Assembly: GCA_022601275.1 (NCBI GenBank)
Contig: JAHZIT010000167.1
Location: 1-40,815, forward strand
Length of the DNA: 40,815 nucleotides
Direction: 5' to 3'
Source: Actinomycetes bacterium
GTDB taxonomy: Bacteria; Actinomycetota; Actinomycetes; Mycobacteriales; Mycobacteriaceae
Positions within the stretch are counted from its first letter, which is position 1. Each line of letters opens with the position of its first letter. The translations under genes and the position numbers were made by a program. Shown piece after piece: positions 24,534-33,665 of the stretch. Below the pieces are notes generated by a model. That model had not been told where the DNA came from, made no database searches, and saw nothing but the letters and a program-made list of their open reading frames with translations.

Positions 24534-25925
24534 ATGGAGCGGTTGAGCGGGCTCGACGCAGGTCTCTTGTACAGCGAATCATCCGCGGTGCCGCTGCATG
24601 TGTGCTCCGTTGCCGAACTGGACACCTCCACGGTGCCCGGTGGCTACACATTTCAGCGGTTCTGCAGTGGATTATCGTCCCGAATGAGTGCGCTTCCGGA
24701 GTTGCGCGCGAAGCTCGCCGACAGCCAGCTGAATCTGGATCATCCGGTCTGGGTGGAGGACAGAGATTTTCAGCTGTCCCGTCACCTTCATCGGATCGGT
24801 GTGCCGTCACCGGGCGGGCGCGAAGAACTCGCCGACGTCTGCGCCGACATCGTGGCGATTCCGCTCGACCGAAGCAAGCCGCTGTGGGAGATGTGGGTGA
24901 TCGAAGGCCTCGGCGGCAACGCCGACCAGTGCGGCCCCGATCGTGTCGCGTTGCTTGTCAAGGTGCACCACGCAGCGGTGGACGGCGTCGCAGCGGCCGA
25001 CCTGCTCGGTCGGCTCTGTGATGTGGAACCCGACGCAGTGCCCCGCGATCCGGTCGCCGGCTCGGGCGACGCGACGTCCTGGGCCATTGCAGCGGACGGA
25101 CTTCTGCGGTTCCTCACCCGGCCGTGGCAGCTGACCAAGGTGATTCCGGAGGCCGCCTCCACAATCGTCGAGACGGTGGGCCGCGCGGTCAGCGGCACAG
25201 CTATGGCTGCACCGTTCACCGCGCCGGAAACTCCTTTCAACGCGAAACTTACGTCTGCGCGCAACATTGCCGTGGCTCAACTGGACCTGGAATGCGTCAA
25301 ACAAATCAAGAACCACTGCGGCGTCAAGGTCAACGACGTGGTGATGGCGCTGTGCGCGGGGGCATTACGCGGCTTCCTGCGTGAACGCGCACAGCTGCCG
25401 GACCATCCGCTGATTGCCGTGGTGCCGTCATCGGTGCACGGCCAGTCCGACCGTCCGGGCCGAAATCAGCTGTCGGGCATGTTCTGTAGTCTGCACACCG
25501 ACATCGAGGATCCGCAGGAACGACTTCGCGCGATCGCCGAATCGGACTCACGGGCAAAGGAACACAGTTCCGCGCTTGGTCCGACACTGTTGGTCGACCT
25601 GGCCCAGTCCGTCTCCCGCACGATGTTCGGGTCGGTGCTGAACCTCATGTCGCACACGCCGCTGAGTCACGCAACGGTCCACAACGTGGTGATCTCCAAT
25701 GTTGCGGGTCCGACGACTCAGCTGTATGTCTGCGGCGCCGAGGTGAAGTCGCTGTACCCGCTCGGCCCGATCTTCCACGGCTCGGGATTGAATATCACGG
25801 TGATTTCCCTGGGGGACAAGCTGAACGTCGGCATCATCTCGTGCCCGCAACTGGTAGATGATCTCTGGGACCTGGCCGACCGCTTCGACGCTGAGCTGGA
25901 CGAACTGAGTTCCGGCTGCGCCTGA
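24534..25925 (+). CDS. Wax ester synthase/diacylglycerol acyltransferase (WS/DGAT, Tgs-type)
   Basis: 463 residues. The catalytic HHxxxDG motif is present as VHHAAVDG (H145, H146, D150). The family N-terminus (MERLSGLDAGLLY), PLWEMWVIEGL, NDVVMALCAGALR and the C-terminal NVAGP motif are all visible. It makes triacylglycerol or wax esters from acyl-CoA at the inner membrane. ATG 24534 gives the conserved start. It is convergent with the SRPBCC/acyltransferase pair, forming a neutral-lipid gene group. Confidence 0.94.
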   Translation: MERLSGLDAGLLYSESSAVPLHVCSVAELDTSTVPGGYTFQRFCSGLSSRMSALPELRAKLADSQLNLDHPVWVEDRDFQLSRHLHRIGVPSPGGREELADVCADIVAIPLDRSKPLWEMWVIEGLGGNADQCGPDRVALLVKVHHAAVDGVAAADLLGRLCDVEPDAVPRDPVAGSGDATSWAIAADGLLRFLTRPWQLTKVIPEAASTIVETVGRAVSGTAMAAPFTAPETPFNAKLTSARNIAVAQLDLECVKQIKNHCGVKVNDVVMALCAGALRGFLRERAQLPDHPLIAVVPSSVHGQSDRPGRNQLSGMFCSLHTDIEDPQERLRAIAESDSRAKEHSSALGPTLLVDLAQSVSRTMFGSVLNLMSHTPLSHATVHNVVISNVAGPTTQLYVCGAEVKSLYPLGPIFHGSGLNITVISLGDKLNVGIISCPQLVDDLWDLADRFDAELDELSSGCA

Positions 25926-25930
25926 ATCCT

Positions 25931-26368
25931 TCAGCGCCCGTACTCGATGCGGTGTCGCATTTGTTGCAACCCGGCCTCAATGTTCCTGGCCAAGATGCCG
26001 TCGGCCAGCAGGCTGGTGGCCCAACCGGCGAGCAGCCGGCCGGCGAACTGAACGGAGATCGTCATGGTCACGGTGGCGCCGTCGGTTGCCGGCGAGACCT
26101 CGATGTGCGCGCTGTGCTGAATGCCGCGCACTGATTCCCAGGCCAGGGAGTGCTCGGACGGTGCCTCCACCCGTACCCGGCCACCGGCATGGATCGTCCC
26201 GACATCGAGGTAGAGGTCCCACTCCTGGGAGCCGTCCGGATGGCGGTCGATGCACTCGAATCTGCCGAAGCCGCCCATGATCGGGAACACCACATCGGGG
26301 TCGGTCGCCACCTTCACGACCTCATCGACGCTGGCGTGGACCAGCGTCGACCTGGTGACGGTGCCCAT
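25931..26368 (-). CDS. SRPBCC-family (START-like) protein
   Basis: 145 residues beginning GTVTRSTLVHASVDEVVKVATDPD, the usual start of SRPBCC/polyketide cyclase-like lipid-binding folds. The beta-strand pattern and a long C-terminal helix (LLADGILARNIEAGLQQMRHRIEYG) fit this fold, which has a deep hydrophobic pocket. Its ATG (26368-26366) overlaps the stop of the upstream acyltransferase as TGATG, showing translational coupling. A role in binding or handling lipids made by that enzyme is inferred. Confidence 0.8.
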   Translation of the reverse strand: MGTVTRSTLVHASVDEVVKVATDPDVVFPIMGGFGRFECIDRHPDGSQEWDLYLDVGTIHAGGRVRVEAPSEHSLAWESVRGIQHSAHIEVSPATDGATVTMTISVQFAGRLLAGWATSLLADGILARNIEAGLQQMRHRIEYGR

Positions 26369-27204
26369 CAGCCCAGCACCGGGATGACGGTCCTGGCGGC
26401 CAGTTCCGAGAGCGCCACCTGCATCACCGAGGTCACGTAGCCGTAGGCCTGATCCCAGTCCGGGTCGTCGCCGAACAGCTCCTGCAGGTCGATCGGCGGC
26501 AGCACCTGAATGCGTATCTTCGCCGGGAAGGGGATGTGTGGAAGGTCCCCGGGTAACAACCCCCACGGGAAGCTCAGGCTGAGCGGCAGAGTCTTCACCC
26601 GGAGCAACTTGTCGAGGCGCAGCAGCTTGGCGATGCCGCGACCGTCGTTGAGGACGAAGAATGTCTCCTGGCCGCCGGTTGCGATGACTGGGACGATCTT
26701 GACTCCCTGCGCATGGGCAAGCTTCAGAAAGCCCTTCCGGCCATCGAAGACGATCTTGTTACGGTCCCGCCACGGCCGCAACGCCTCCACGTCACCCCCT
26801 GGGTAGACCAGCACGTTGGCGCCCTCCTGCAGGAGATCCGCGGCGGCTGTTCGTCCGGCCTTGACCATGCCGAACTTGCGTGCCATGTCGCCGATCACGG
26901 GCATTCCCACGACGATCTCGTGGGCCAGCGCGACCAGCGGACGGCCCTCCACGGTGAAGTAGGTGTGGTAGGCGAGGGTGAAGATGAACGTGTCGGGGAT
27001 GTTAGCTCCGCCACTGTGGTTCCCGACGAACAGCACCGGCTCGTCGGGGACGTTCTCGAACCCGTGCACCTCGGCCCGGAAGTACATCTGGGCGGCCAGC
27101 CAGAACCGTGGCAGCATCTCGCGGATGAACTCCGGATCGCGGCCCTTGAGCCCCTCCGGCGTCCTCGCCAGCGCGCGGCCCAGTTGATCCATTGGTCTAG
27201 TCAC
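26368..27204 (-). CDS. PlsC/DGAT2-like glycerolipid acyltransferase
   Basis: 278 residues with the acyltransferase HX4D motif in a variant form (GNHSGGANIPD: H-S-G-G-A-N-I-P-D) and later VLVYPGGDVEALRP, the second conserved block. Mycobacterial relatives acylate lysophospholipids or diacylglycerol at the membrane. GTG 27204 is used; ATG 27192 (MDQLGRALA) is an alternative. It is coupled to the SRPBCC gene and convergent with the WS/DGAT gene, suggesting one lipid-storage or membrane-lipid module. Confidence 0.82.
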   Translation of the reverse strand: MTRPMDQLGRALARTPEGLKGRDPEFIREMLPRFWLAAQMYFRAEVHGFENVPDEPVLFVGNHSGGANIPDTFIFTLAYHTYFTVEGRPLVALAHEIVVGMPVIGDMARKFGMVKAGRTAAADLLQEGANVLVYPGGDVEALRPWRDRNKIVFDGRKGFLKLAHAQGVKIVPVIATGGQETFFVLNDGRGIAKLLRLDKLLRVKTLPLSLSFPWGLLPGDLPHIPFPAKIRIQVLPPIDLQELFGDDPDWDQAYGYVTSVMQVALSELAARTVIPVLG

Positions 27205-27290
27205 GGCGATTCCAGTCTGTTGCGGCGAAGTCCTTCGACCGTACCGTCACATCGCGTCGGGGTGTCAGCACTGTGACCGAGGCTCCAGGC

Positions 27291-28292
27291 TCAGCGATCG
27301 CGGTCGTCGTCCCGGGTCGCGCGCAATGCACCCGGATGAGCCTTGGCCGTCGGGTCGCGGCGCGTCTTGATCAGGCTGGCGACGGTGACCACCGCGAGGA
27401 TCACCACGATCACCACCAGGCTGAGGTAGGTGTTGATCTCCGGAACGCGTGGGTTGATGTCGACGTGGGCCCAGTGCAGCACCAGCTTGAAGCCGATGAA
27501 CGCGAGGATGATCGACAATCCGGTCGACAGATATACCAGCCGATCGAGCAAGCCTTTGACGAGAAAAAACAGCGCTCGCAAACCCAGCAGCGCGAACGCG
27601 TTTGCGGTCAGCACGATGTAGGGCTCGGCGGTGATGCCGAAGACCGCAGGGATCGAGTCCAGTGCAAACAGCAGATCCACGCTGCCGATGGCGATGAGCA
27701 CCGCCACCAGTGGCGTAAACATCCGGCGGCCGTCCACTCTGCTGACCAGCTTCCCGCCGTCGTACTCTTCGGTGACCGGCAGGAAACGCCGGGTGGCTCG
27801 GACCATGATGTTGTTCTCGACGTCGGGGTCTTCATCGCGGTGCCGGAACAGCTGTACCGCGGTGTAGATCAGCAGGACACCGAACAGCAGGAACATGAAC
27901 GAGAACACCGAGAGCAGCGCTGCGCCGATCACGATGAAGATCGCGCGCATGATCAGCGCCAGGATGATGCCGAAGGTCAACACCTTGTGCTGATGCTCCT
28001 CGGGCACCGCGAACGTCGCCATGATGATCACGAAGACGAACAAGTTGTCGACCGAGAGGCTCTTCTCGACGATGTAGCCGGCGAAGTACTGCGTGCCGAA
28101 GTCACCCCCGTAGGTCGCGGTGAACCACACCCCGAACACGACGGCGACCCCGATGTAGAACAGCGACCATGCCGTGGCCTCGCGAAACCCGACACGGTGG
28201 GGCCGCAGCGCTGCCAGGGTGAGATCAACGGCGAGCAGGGCGATGATCACAGCGATCGTCGCACCCCATGTCCACGGGCTGATCTCGAGCAT
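27291..28292 (-). CDS. TerC/Alx-family integral membrane protein
   Basis: 333 residues with about nine membrane segments. The TerC signatures are clear: GYIVEKSLSVDNLFVF (acidic residue in a membrane helix) and GSVDLLFALDSIPAVFGIT, containing membrane Asp residues that bind Mn2+ in characterised homologues. It probably exports or delivers manganese. The soluble loop DEDPDVENN separates the halves, and the C-terminus is charged. ATG 28292 is preceded by AGGTTGGGG. It diverges from the cyclase gene; no manganese riboswitch was recognised in the leader. Confidence 0.9.
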   Translation of the reverse strand: MLEISPWTWGATIAVIIALLAVDLTLAALRPHRVGFREATAWSLFYIGVAVVFGVWFTATYGGDFGTQYFAGYIVEKSLSVDNLFVFVIIMATFAVPEEHQHKVLTFGIILALIMRAIFIVIGAALLSVFSFMFLLFGVLLIYTAVQLFRHRDEDPDVENNIMVRATRRFLPVTEEYDGGKLVSRVDGRRMFTPLVAVLIAIGSVDLLFALDSIPAVFGITAEPYIVLTANAFALLGLRALFFLVKGLLDRLVYLSTGLSIILAFIGFKLVLHWAHVDINPRVPEINTYLSLVVIVVILAVVTVASLIKTRRDPTAKAHPGALRATRDDDRDR

Positions 28293-28484
28293 GTGTGAGC
28301 CCCAACCTTCGCATCGTCGCTACGCACCATCGTTGCGCGGCACGCCCCGCCGGTCAAAGCGCCGGCGAATCCGGTCTCTGCAGAGTTCCGCCACGAGTCT
28401 TCGTCTGCTTCTTGGCATAGTTGGGTGGAAGGTCCGCCCACCGGCAGTCCAGGCGGAAGCCGTCCCACCGGAAGAGGAGCGCGG

Positions 28485-29294
28485 ATGCGCAGATTCATCG
28501 ACATCTCGGTCCCGCTGCAGGCGGGAATCACGTCGGATCCGCCCGGGCATCTGCCGGAGATCGATTACTACGACCATCAGCAGACCGCGACCGAGGTGGT
28601 GTCGTTCTTCCCGGGGGCCACCGTCGATGACCTACCCGACCGGGAGGGCTGGGCGATCGAGCGCGTCCGAATCACCACCCACAACGGCACCCACGTGGAC
28701 GCGCCCTATCACTACGCCTCGACAATGGACGGCGGCAAGCGGTCGATCACCATCGACGAGATTCCGCTGGAATGGTGCCTGCAGCCCGCGGTGAAGCTGG
28801 ACTTCCGGCACTTTCCCAACGGATACGTAGCGACAGCGGCCGATGTCGAGCAGGAACTGCGGCGCATCGACCACACCCTGGCACCGTTGGAGATCGTTCT
28901 GGTCAACACCAGTGCCGGTACCCGCTATGGGCACGACGACTATGTGAGCAGCGGCTGCGGTATGGGCCGGGAGGCAACCTTGTACCTACTGGAGCGTGGC
29001 GTACGACTGACCGGAACGGACGCCTGGAGTTGGGACGCGCCGTTCTCCTACACGGCGACGCGTTATGCACGTAGCCACGACCCGTCGATTATCTGGGAGG
29101 GTCATCGCGCCGGGCGCACCATCGGGTACTCACACATCGAGAAGCTACACAATCTGGAATCGCTTCCCGCCAAGGGTTTCGAGGTCTCCTGCTTCCCCGT
29201 CAAGGTGCACGCCGCATCGGCCGGCTGGACCCGGGCGGTTGCCATCTTCGACCGGGGGGACCGGCATTCAGACCCAGTGGGCGGTGCGGGCTGA
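28485..29294 (+). CDS. Cyclase-family metal-dependent hydrolase (kynurenine formamidase-like)
   Basis: 269 residues. The metal-binding signature HNGTHVDAPYHY (HxGTHxDxPxH) is intact, with the typical start RRFIDISVPLQAGI and a later GTDAWSWD segment. This family (PF04199) includes kynurenine formamidase and isatin hydrolase; the substrate here is unknown. ATG 28485 has GAGGAG five bases upstream, a strong start; the 5' extension to 28425 is ignored. No kynurenine pathway gene is adjacent. Confidence 0.87.
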   Translation: MRRFIDISVPLQAGITSDPPGHLPEIDYYDHQQTATEVVSFFPGATVDDLPDREGWAIERVRITTHNGTHVDAPYHYASTMDGGKRSITIDEIPLEWCLQPAVKLDFRHFPNGYVATAADVEQELRRIDHTLAPLEIVLVNTSAGTRYGHDDYVSSGCGMGREATLYLLERGVRLTGTDAWSWDAPFSYTATRYARSHDPSIIWEGHRAGRTIGYSHIEKLHNLESLPAKGFEVSCFPVKVHAASAGWTRAVAIFDRGDRHSDPVGGAG

Positions 29295-29308
29295 GGCGAA
29301 CAGTCTTT

Positions 29309-29677
29309 TCACCGCCGGGCGCATGCGGCGATCAACTCGGATGTATCGGTGACGCTGACCATCAGCACCCGCAGCTTCGTCGTCACTCCCATCACCGTGG
29401 CCCTGACCGGCGGATCGATCGTCAACTCCACGATGCCATGCGGCGAGCCGTTCACCAGCCAACGCCCTCGCCAGCCGCCGTGCACGCCGATCGCGAAGAT
29501 CCGGTCGTGACACACGCGGGCGTCCTTGACCGAATCCAGTGGGATGTCCGCGGAGAATCCCCACCCCATCGCGACGTGCAGAATGTCATCCCGAATGCTC
29601 ACATCGCTGCGATTCGGCCCCAGCCCGAGTGGTGTGGCCAAGGCGAGGAACCACCGTTGGTATCGGAGTTCAGTCAC
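29309..29677 (-). CDS. Conserved mycobacterial hypothetical protein
   Basis: 122 residues, soluble, mainly beta (RYQRWFLALATPLGLGPNRSDV..., LHVAMGWGFSADIPLDSVKDA, GWRGRWLVNGSPHGIVELTIDPP). The strand pattern ending in a helix (DTSELIAACARR) resembles a PH-like fold. This sequence type is familiar from mycobacteria but has no known role. GTG 29677 is the start, with a weak ribosome site. It is 66 bp downstream of the phosphofructokinase gene on the same strand and may share its transcript. Confidence 0.65.
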   Translation of the reverse strand: MTELRYQRWFLALATPLGLGPNRSDVSIRDDILHVAMGWGFSADIPLDSVKDARVCHDRIFAIGVHGGWRGRWLVNGSPHGIVELTIDPPVRATVMGVTTKLRVLMVSVTDTSELIAACARR

Positions 29678-29743
29678 GCGGTGGTCCCTAATGTGTTTCG
29701 TCGGCCAAATCGTGGTTTGTGTTGCGGCGCAGAGGGTATCGAG

Positions 29744-31975
29744 CTAGGTGCGCATGATGTCGGAGAGATCGCGGCGGGCCATCCAGCGCTGTTCGAGCGG
29801 GCGCTGAGCGTCCTGCTCGATCAGGGTGGGGTATGAGGTCAGGTCGGTGAATTGCAGTCGCCCGGACTGGAATCCGAGCATTGCACTGGCCCGGCCGCCG
29901 GATTCGAGCTGCTCCGCGAGGAACTCGATGCAGCGGGCGGTCAGGCTCGTGGCGTGTATCCGGTCGAACGGCGACGGGTCACCACCCTCCTGGATGTGCC
30001 CCAGAATCGCCTGGCGGGCGTCGAAGAGGTTCCCGCCCTCCTTCTCGAACAGCGACGTCATGAACCCGGTGGTGTAGACGGGGTCGGCGCGTTCGCTGCG
30101 AATGATCAGGCCGAGTCGTTTCCCGGAACGGAACCCCTCCGAGAGGATGCGGATGTCGGCGGTCAGGGAGTCCAGCGTGATGCCTTCCTCGGGCAGGTAG
30201 ATCCGTTCGGCGCCGGAGGCCAACCCGCTGAGCAGCGCCAGGTAGCCGCAGTCCCGACCCATCACCTCGACCACGAAGACCCGGCGGGTGGCCACGGCGG
30301 ACTGCCTGATCTTGTCGACATCGGCCACGATGCTGTTCAGTGCCGTATCGCTGCCGATGCTCAGTTCGGTTCCCGGGACGTCGTTGTTGATCGTCATCGG
30401 CATGCACACGATCGGGATGTCGAGGGCGGCGTACTGGTGTCGGTGCCGGTGCAACTCGTGGGCGGCCTGGTAGCCGGTCCACCCGCCTGCCATGACCAAG
30501 CCGTCGATCCGGTGAGCGGCAACCTGTTCGGCGATCAGCTCGATCGCCCCGGCGTTGGGCAGATACCGGTTTGTGCCTATCTCGGCGCCTCCGTCGGATA
30601 CCCAGCCGCTGACGTCCATCCAGCCCATTTCTTGGACGTTGCCGTTGCGGAGACCGCGGAATCCGTTCTTGACCGCCAGCACCGTGTAGCCGCGTTCCAG
30701 GCCCAGTCGGACGAAGGCGCGCACCGCGTTGTTCATCCCCGGCGACGGTCCACCACCATGCACGATCGCGAGCCGGAAGCGTCGCCTGCCCGCAAATGTC
30801 GGCCGGGCGGCGGGCTGCTGGATGGTCTGCAGGATCTTGTACGACTGCCGGAAGCTGCCGCCGCGCAGCAGCATTGCCCCGTCGAAGTCCTTGGCCTTGA
30901 TGCGCTCTGCCACGGCCTGTGTCTGCGCGACGCAGTCCATCAGCGGTGTGGTGACCACCCGGTTGCCCCGCAGCCCGATCAGCTGAGGGGGAGCGTCCTC
31001 CTTGTCGGTGATGAGTCGTTCGACGGCGGCATGCCCGAGGATTGTGGCCAGGTACCGGTCGAACGCACTCGGTGCGCCACCGCGCTGTACGTGACCGAGG
31101 ATTGTGATCCTGGTGTCCTCGCCCAGTTCCCGCTCCAGTATCGATTTGATGTGGTCGGTGGTGATGGGGTTTTCGTGCGAGTCTCGGGCGCCCTCAGCGA
31201 CGAGAACGACGCTCTGCCTGCGGCCGATGTCCCGGCCCTCCTTGATGTCCCGACACATCTGTGTGGCCCAATCCTCGGCGGGCGGTTGTTCGGGGATCAG
31301 AAGCCAGTTCGCCGCGGTAGCCAGCGAGGCCATCAGCGCGAGGTAGCCGCACTCCCTTCCCATCGCCTCGACCACGAAGGTGCGCTGATGGCTGGACGCG
31401 GTGCTGCGCAACGCGTCCATCGCCTCGACGATCCGGTGTAGCGCAGTGTCTGCGCCGATCGTCATGTCGGTGCCCGACATGTCGTTGTCGATGGAACCGG
31501 CCATGCCGGCGATCCGCAGAAAGGGGTGGGCGCCGGCGAGAGCCGGCGATATCGTGCCCGCGTCGACCAATTCGGCGAGCAGTTCGGGCCATTCCCGGCG
31601 GAAAATATCGGCACCGGTGAGACTGCCGTCGCCGCCGATCACCACGAGCGCATCGATGCCGTGCTCGACCAAGTTCCGGGCGGCGGTTCTGCGGCCCTCG
31701 CGTGTTCTGAATTCCTGGGATCGAGCGGTGCCTATCGCGGTACCGCCGCGATGCAAGATACCTTCGGTGTCCTTGGGCTGCATTCGTCGAATCAGGTGAC
31801 CACCGGTGACCAGGCCGTGGTAGCCCTCGTGAATCGCGTAGGCGTCGATGCCATGGTGCACGGCTGTGCAGATGACCGCGCGGACCGCGGCGTTCATCCC
31901 GGGCGCATCGCCTCCGCTGGTCAACACTCCGATAGATGCCGGCGCGTTGTGGACCTCTGGCATGTCGTCTGGCAC
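29744..31975 (-). CDS. Tandem (two-domain) ATP-dependent 6-phosphofructokinase-like protein
   Basis: 743 residues made of two phosphofructokinase domains. The N-terminal half (about 14-390) keeps all catalytic features: TSGGDAPGMNAA, GGDGS (114-118, ATP type), GSIDND with Asp163, and MGRECGYLA. The C-terminal half (400-743) keeps the fold (HGGGPSPGMNNA, MGRDCGYLA). It has GGWTG (497-501) instead of GGDGS and TINND with Asn530 in place of the catalytic Asp, so it is likely regulatory, as in eukaryotic PFK. The enzyme phosphorylates fructose 6-phosphate in glycolysis. GTG 31975 with GAGGGG upstream was preferred over GTG 31990 and ATG 31963. Confidence 0.9.
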   Translation of the reverse strand: MPDDMPEVHNAPASIGVLTSGGDAPGMNAAVRAVICTAVHHGIDAYAIHEGYHGLVTGGHLIRRMQPKDTEGILHRGGTAIGTARSQEFRTREGRRTAARNLVEHGIDALVVIGGDGSLTGADIFRREWPELLAELVDAGTISPALAGAHPFLRIAGMAGSIDNDMSGTDMTIGADTALHRIVEAMDALRSTASSHQRTFVVEAMGRECGYLALMASLATAANWLLIPEQPPAEDWATQMCRDIKEGRDIGRRQSVVLVAEGARDSHENPITTDHIKSILERELGEDTRITILGHVQRGGAPSAFDRYLATILGHAAVERLITDKEDAPPQLIGLRGNRVVTTPLMDCVAQTQAVAERIKAKDFDGAMLLRGGSFRQSYKILQTIQQPAARPTFAGRRRFRLAIVHGGGPSPGMNNAVRAFVRLGLERGYTVLAVKNGFRGLRNGNVQEMGWMDVSGWVSDGGAEIGTNRYLPNAGAIELIAEQVAAHRIDGLVMAGGWTGYQAAHELHRHRHQYAALDIPIVCMPMTINNDVPGTELSIGSDTALNSIVADVDKIRQSAVATRRVFVVEVMGRDCGYLALLSGLASGAERIYLPEEGITLDSLTADIRILSEGFRSGKRLGLIIRSERADPVYTTGFMTSLFEKEGGNLFDARQAILGHIQEGGDPSPFDRIHATSLTARCIEFLAEQLESGGRASAMLGFQSGRLQFTDLTSYPTLIEQDAQRPLEQRWMARRDLSDIMRT

Positions 31976-32107
31976 GTCGTCGCCCCTCACGGCAGATCAG
32001 GATCAAGCAAGGCTGAGAACCAACCTATCCGGCCTCATCGTCGTGCATGGTCGTCTTCGGACGAGACTGGAGTGCGCCCGACCCGACATGGGCGATAGGG
32101 TCGGCCG

Positions 32108-32659
32108 ATGACGGACACCAGGTGGAATCTCGACGAGTCGGCCGGCGAGCTCCTCGTGAAGACCGGTGTAGCCGGCCGGGCAGCGAAGATGGGGCACCGC
32201 CTGACCATTGCCATGGACAGCTGGCGGGCTGAGGTCACCTGGGCCGCCGGTGAACCCACCGAGGTGGATCTCACGGTCGAGGTCAAGTCATTTCGGGTGG
32301 TGCGGGGCGAGGGCGGCCTCAAGAGCCTGTCTGGGCCGGAGAAGACGATCGTGCGGTCGAACGCGATGAAGGCCCTCGATGCTGATCGATTCCCGCACAT
32401 CCGATTCCGCGCCCAAGATATTCGGAAGACGGCCGAGGGCTACGATCTCAGCGGCACCCTGGAGATCCACGGGAAGACCAATGCCTGCCAGGTCGGTGTC
32501 CTGGTGGAGGATATCGACGGCACCTGGCGAATGTCGTGTGAAGCCGAGGTACGTCAGACTGCGTTCGGCGTCAAGCCCTACTCGATTCTGATGGGTTCGG
32601 TGAAGATCGCGGACACTGTGACGGTGTCTTTCGCCGGGCAGGTCCCCAAGGACGGCTAG
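32108..32659 (+). CDS. YceI-family protein
   Basis: 183 residues, no signal peptide. The YceI lipocalin-like barrel is suggested by WNLDESAGELLVKTGVAGRAAKMGHRLTI at the N-terminus, MKALDADRFPHIRFRAQDI and LEIHGKTNACQVGVLV. These proteins bind isoprenoid-like lipids; some are cytoplasmic in mycobacteria. It diverges from the phosphofructokinase and its stop overlaps the convergent ADP-ribosylglycohydrolase stop by four bases. Confidence 0.87.
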   Translation: MTDTRWNLDESAGELLVKTGVAGRAAKMGHRLTIAMDSWRAEVTWAAGEPTEVDLTVEVKSFRVVRGEGGLKSLSGPEKTIVRSNAMKALDADRFPHIRFRAQDIRKTAEGYDLSGTLEIHGKTNACQVGVLVEDIDGTWRMSCEAEVRQTAFGVKPYSILMGSVKIADTVTVSFAGQVPKDG

Positions 32660-33645
32660 CCGACCGGGGGCGCCGAATTGCCGGGCGTCGCGATCGACCC
32701 GGCCAGGGCCGCGAGGTCCCGCGCGGTGAGGCCCGGCCAGCCGTGCAGCAGGTCGTACCACGGCGGCGGTACCGCCGAGGCCCCGTAGGCCGCGCCGAGC
32801 AGCCCGCCGGCGATCGCCGCGACGGTGTCGGTGTCGAACCCCGCCCGCACCGCCGCGTCGAGCGCCAGGTGCAGATGATCGGCGGGATGGATTTCGGCGA
32901 CCGGGTCGTCGGCCGGAACCGCCGTCGTCGCGATAGCCGACCATGCGGCTTGCAGCGCGGCCACCACCCAGCCGTTGTTCGGGAACGTTGCCGGTGCCCC
33001 GTCTTCGGCGGCATCCAGGCGCCCCATCCATAGTTCTCTGCGGGCGGAGTCGATGTTGCCCAGGCCGACTCGCACATCGAGCTCACCGGTGCGCACCGCG
33101 TGGCGAATGGCGCTGCACCACAACACGCAGGCGTCTCCGGCATCCGGGTCGAAGTGGGTGAGCTCACTGATCGCGCGCGCGGCCACCACCATGGCGGCCT
33201 CGTCGTCGAGATAGGCCAGCGCAACAGGAGCGGTCCGCATCAACGAACCGTTGCCGGCGGTGTGCCCTGTCTGTTCGTGCAGGGCCGCCGACGCGGAGCG
33301 TGCCCGGTCGGCGGTGATCGCCCCATAGCGTGCAGCTGCGGTGAGCACCTTGCGCGTCTGGATACCGACGTCTTTTGCGCCGAGAGACCACTGGTACCAC
33401 CGCCTGACGACGGCGTCCTGGGCGGCCGGATCGAGCAGGTCCGCGCCAGTTGCCGCCACCTCGGCGATCGCCACCGCCATCGCGGTGTCGTCCGTCCATT
33501 CGCCGGCCTTCCAGGGGCCGCCACTGGTCATCGTGACGTCGAGTTCCTTCCCTCGCGGTGGCTGGAACTCATACGGTGCACCGAGCGCGTCGCCGGCCGC
33601 CGTCCCCAGCAGCACTCCTTCGATTCGATCGTCTCGTGATGTCAT
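32656..33645 (-). CDS. ADP-ribosylglycohydrolase (ARH/DraG family)
   Basis: 329 residues. Family motifs are visible: GTAAGDALGAPYEF, the first metal site EWTDDTAM (TDD at 51-53), GNGSLMRTAPVAL, HFDPDAGDAC, and the second metal site GFDTDTVAAIAGGLLGAAYG. These di-magnesium enzymes remove ADP-ribose from proteins or other acceptors. ATG 33645 is the start. A TTAGCG-containing palindrome lies 21 bp upstream (33666-33685), resembling the operators of the NrtR-like regulator 11 kb away. It diverges from the NERD nuclease-helicase gene. Confidence 0.93.
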   Translation of the reverse strand: MTSRDDRIEGVLLGTAAGDALGAPYEFQPPRGKELDVTMTSGGPWKAGEWTDDTAMAVAIAEVAATGADLLDPAAQDAVVRRWYQWSLGAKDVGIQTRKVLTAAARYGAITADRARSASAALHEQTGHTAGNGSLMRTAPVALAYLDDEAAMVVAARAISELTHFDPDAGDACVLWCSAIRHAVRTGELDVRVGLGNIDSARRELWMGRLDAAEDGAPATFPNNGWVVAALQAAWSAIATTAVPADDPVAEIHPADHLHLALDAAVRAGFDTDTVAAIAGGLLGAAYGASAVPPPWYDLLHGWPGLTARDLAALAGSIATPGNSAPPVG

Positions 33646-33665
33646 CGCCCGCTCCCGACCATTAT

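Noticed and set aside
27273..28298. A 341-codon plus-strand open frame rich in Asp, His and Gln
   Set aside because: Antisense of TerC, whose membrane helices and motifs are unmistakable.
28293..28484. Possible manganese (yybP-ykoY) riboswitch in the TerC leader
   Set aside because: No conserved riboswitch core could be recognised on the minus strand.
29852..31441. A 529-codon plus-strand open frame
   Set aside because: Antisense shadow of the phosphofructokinase gene; no recognisable motif.
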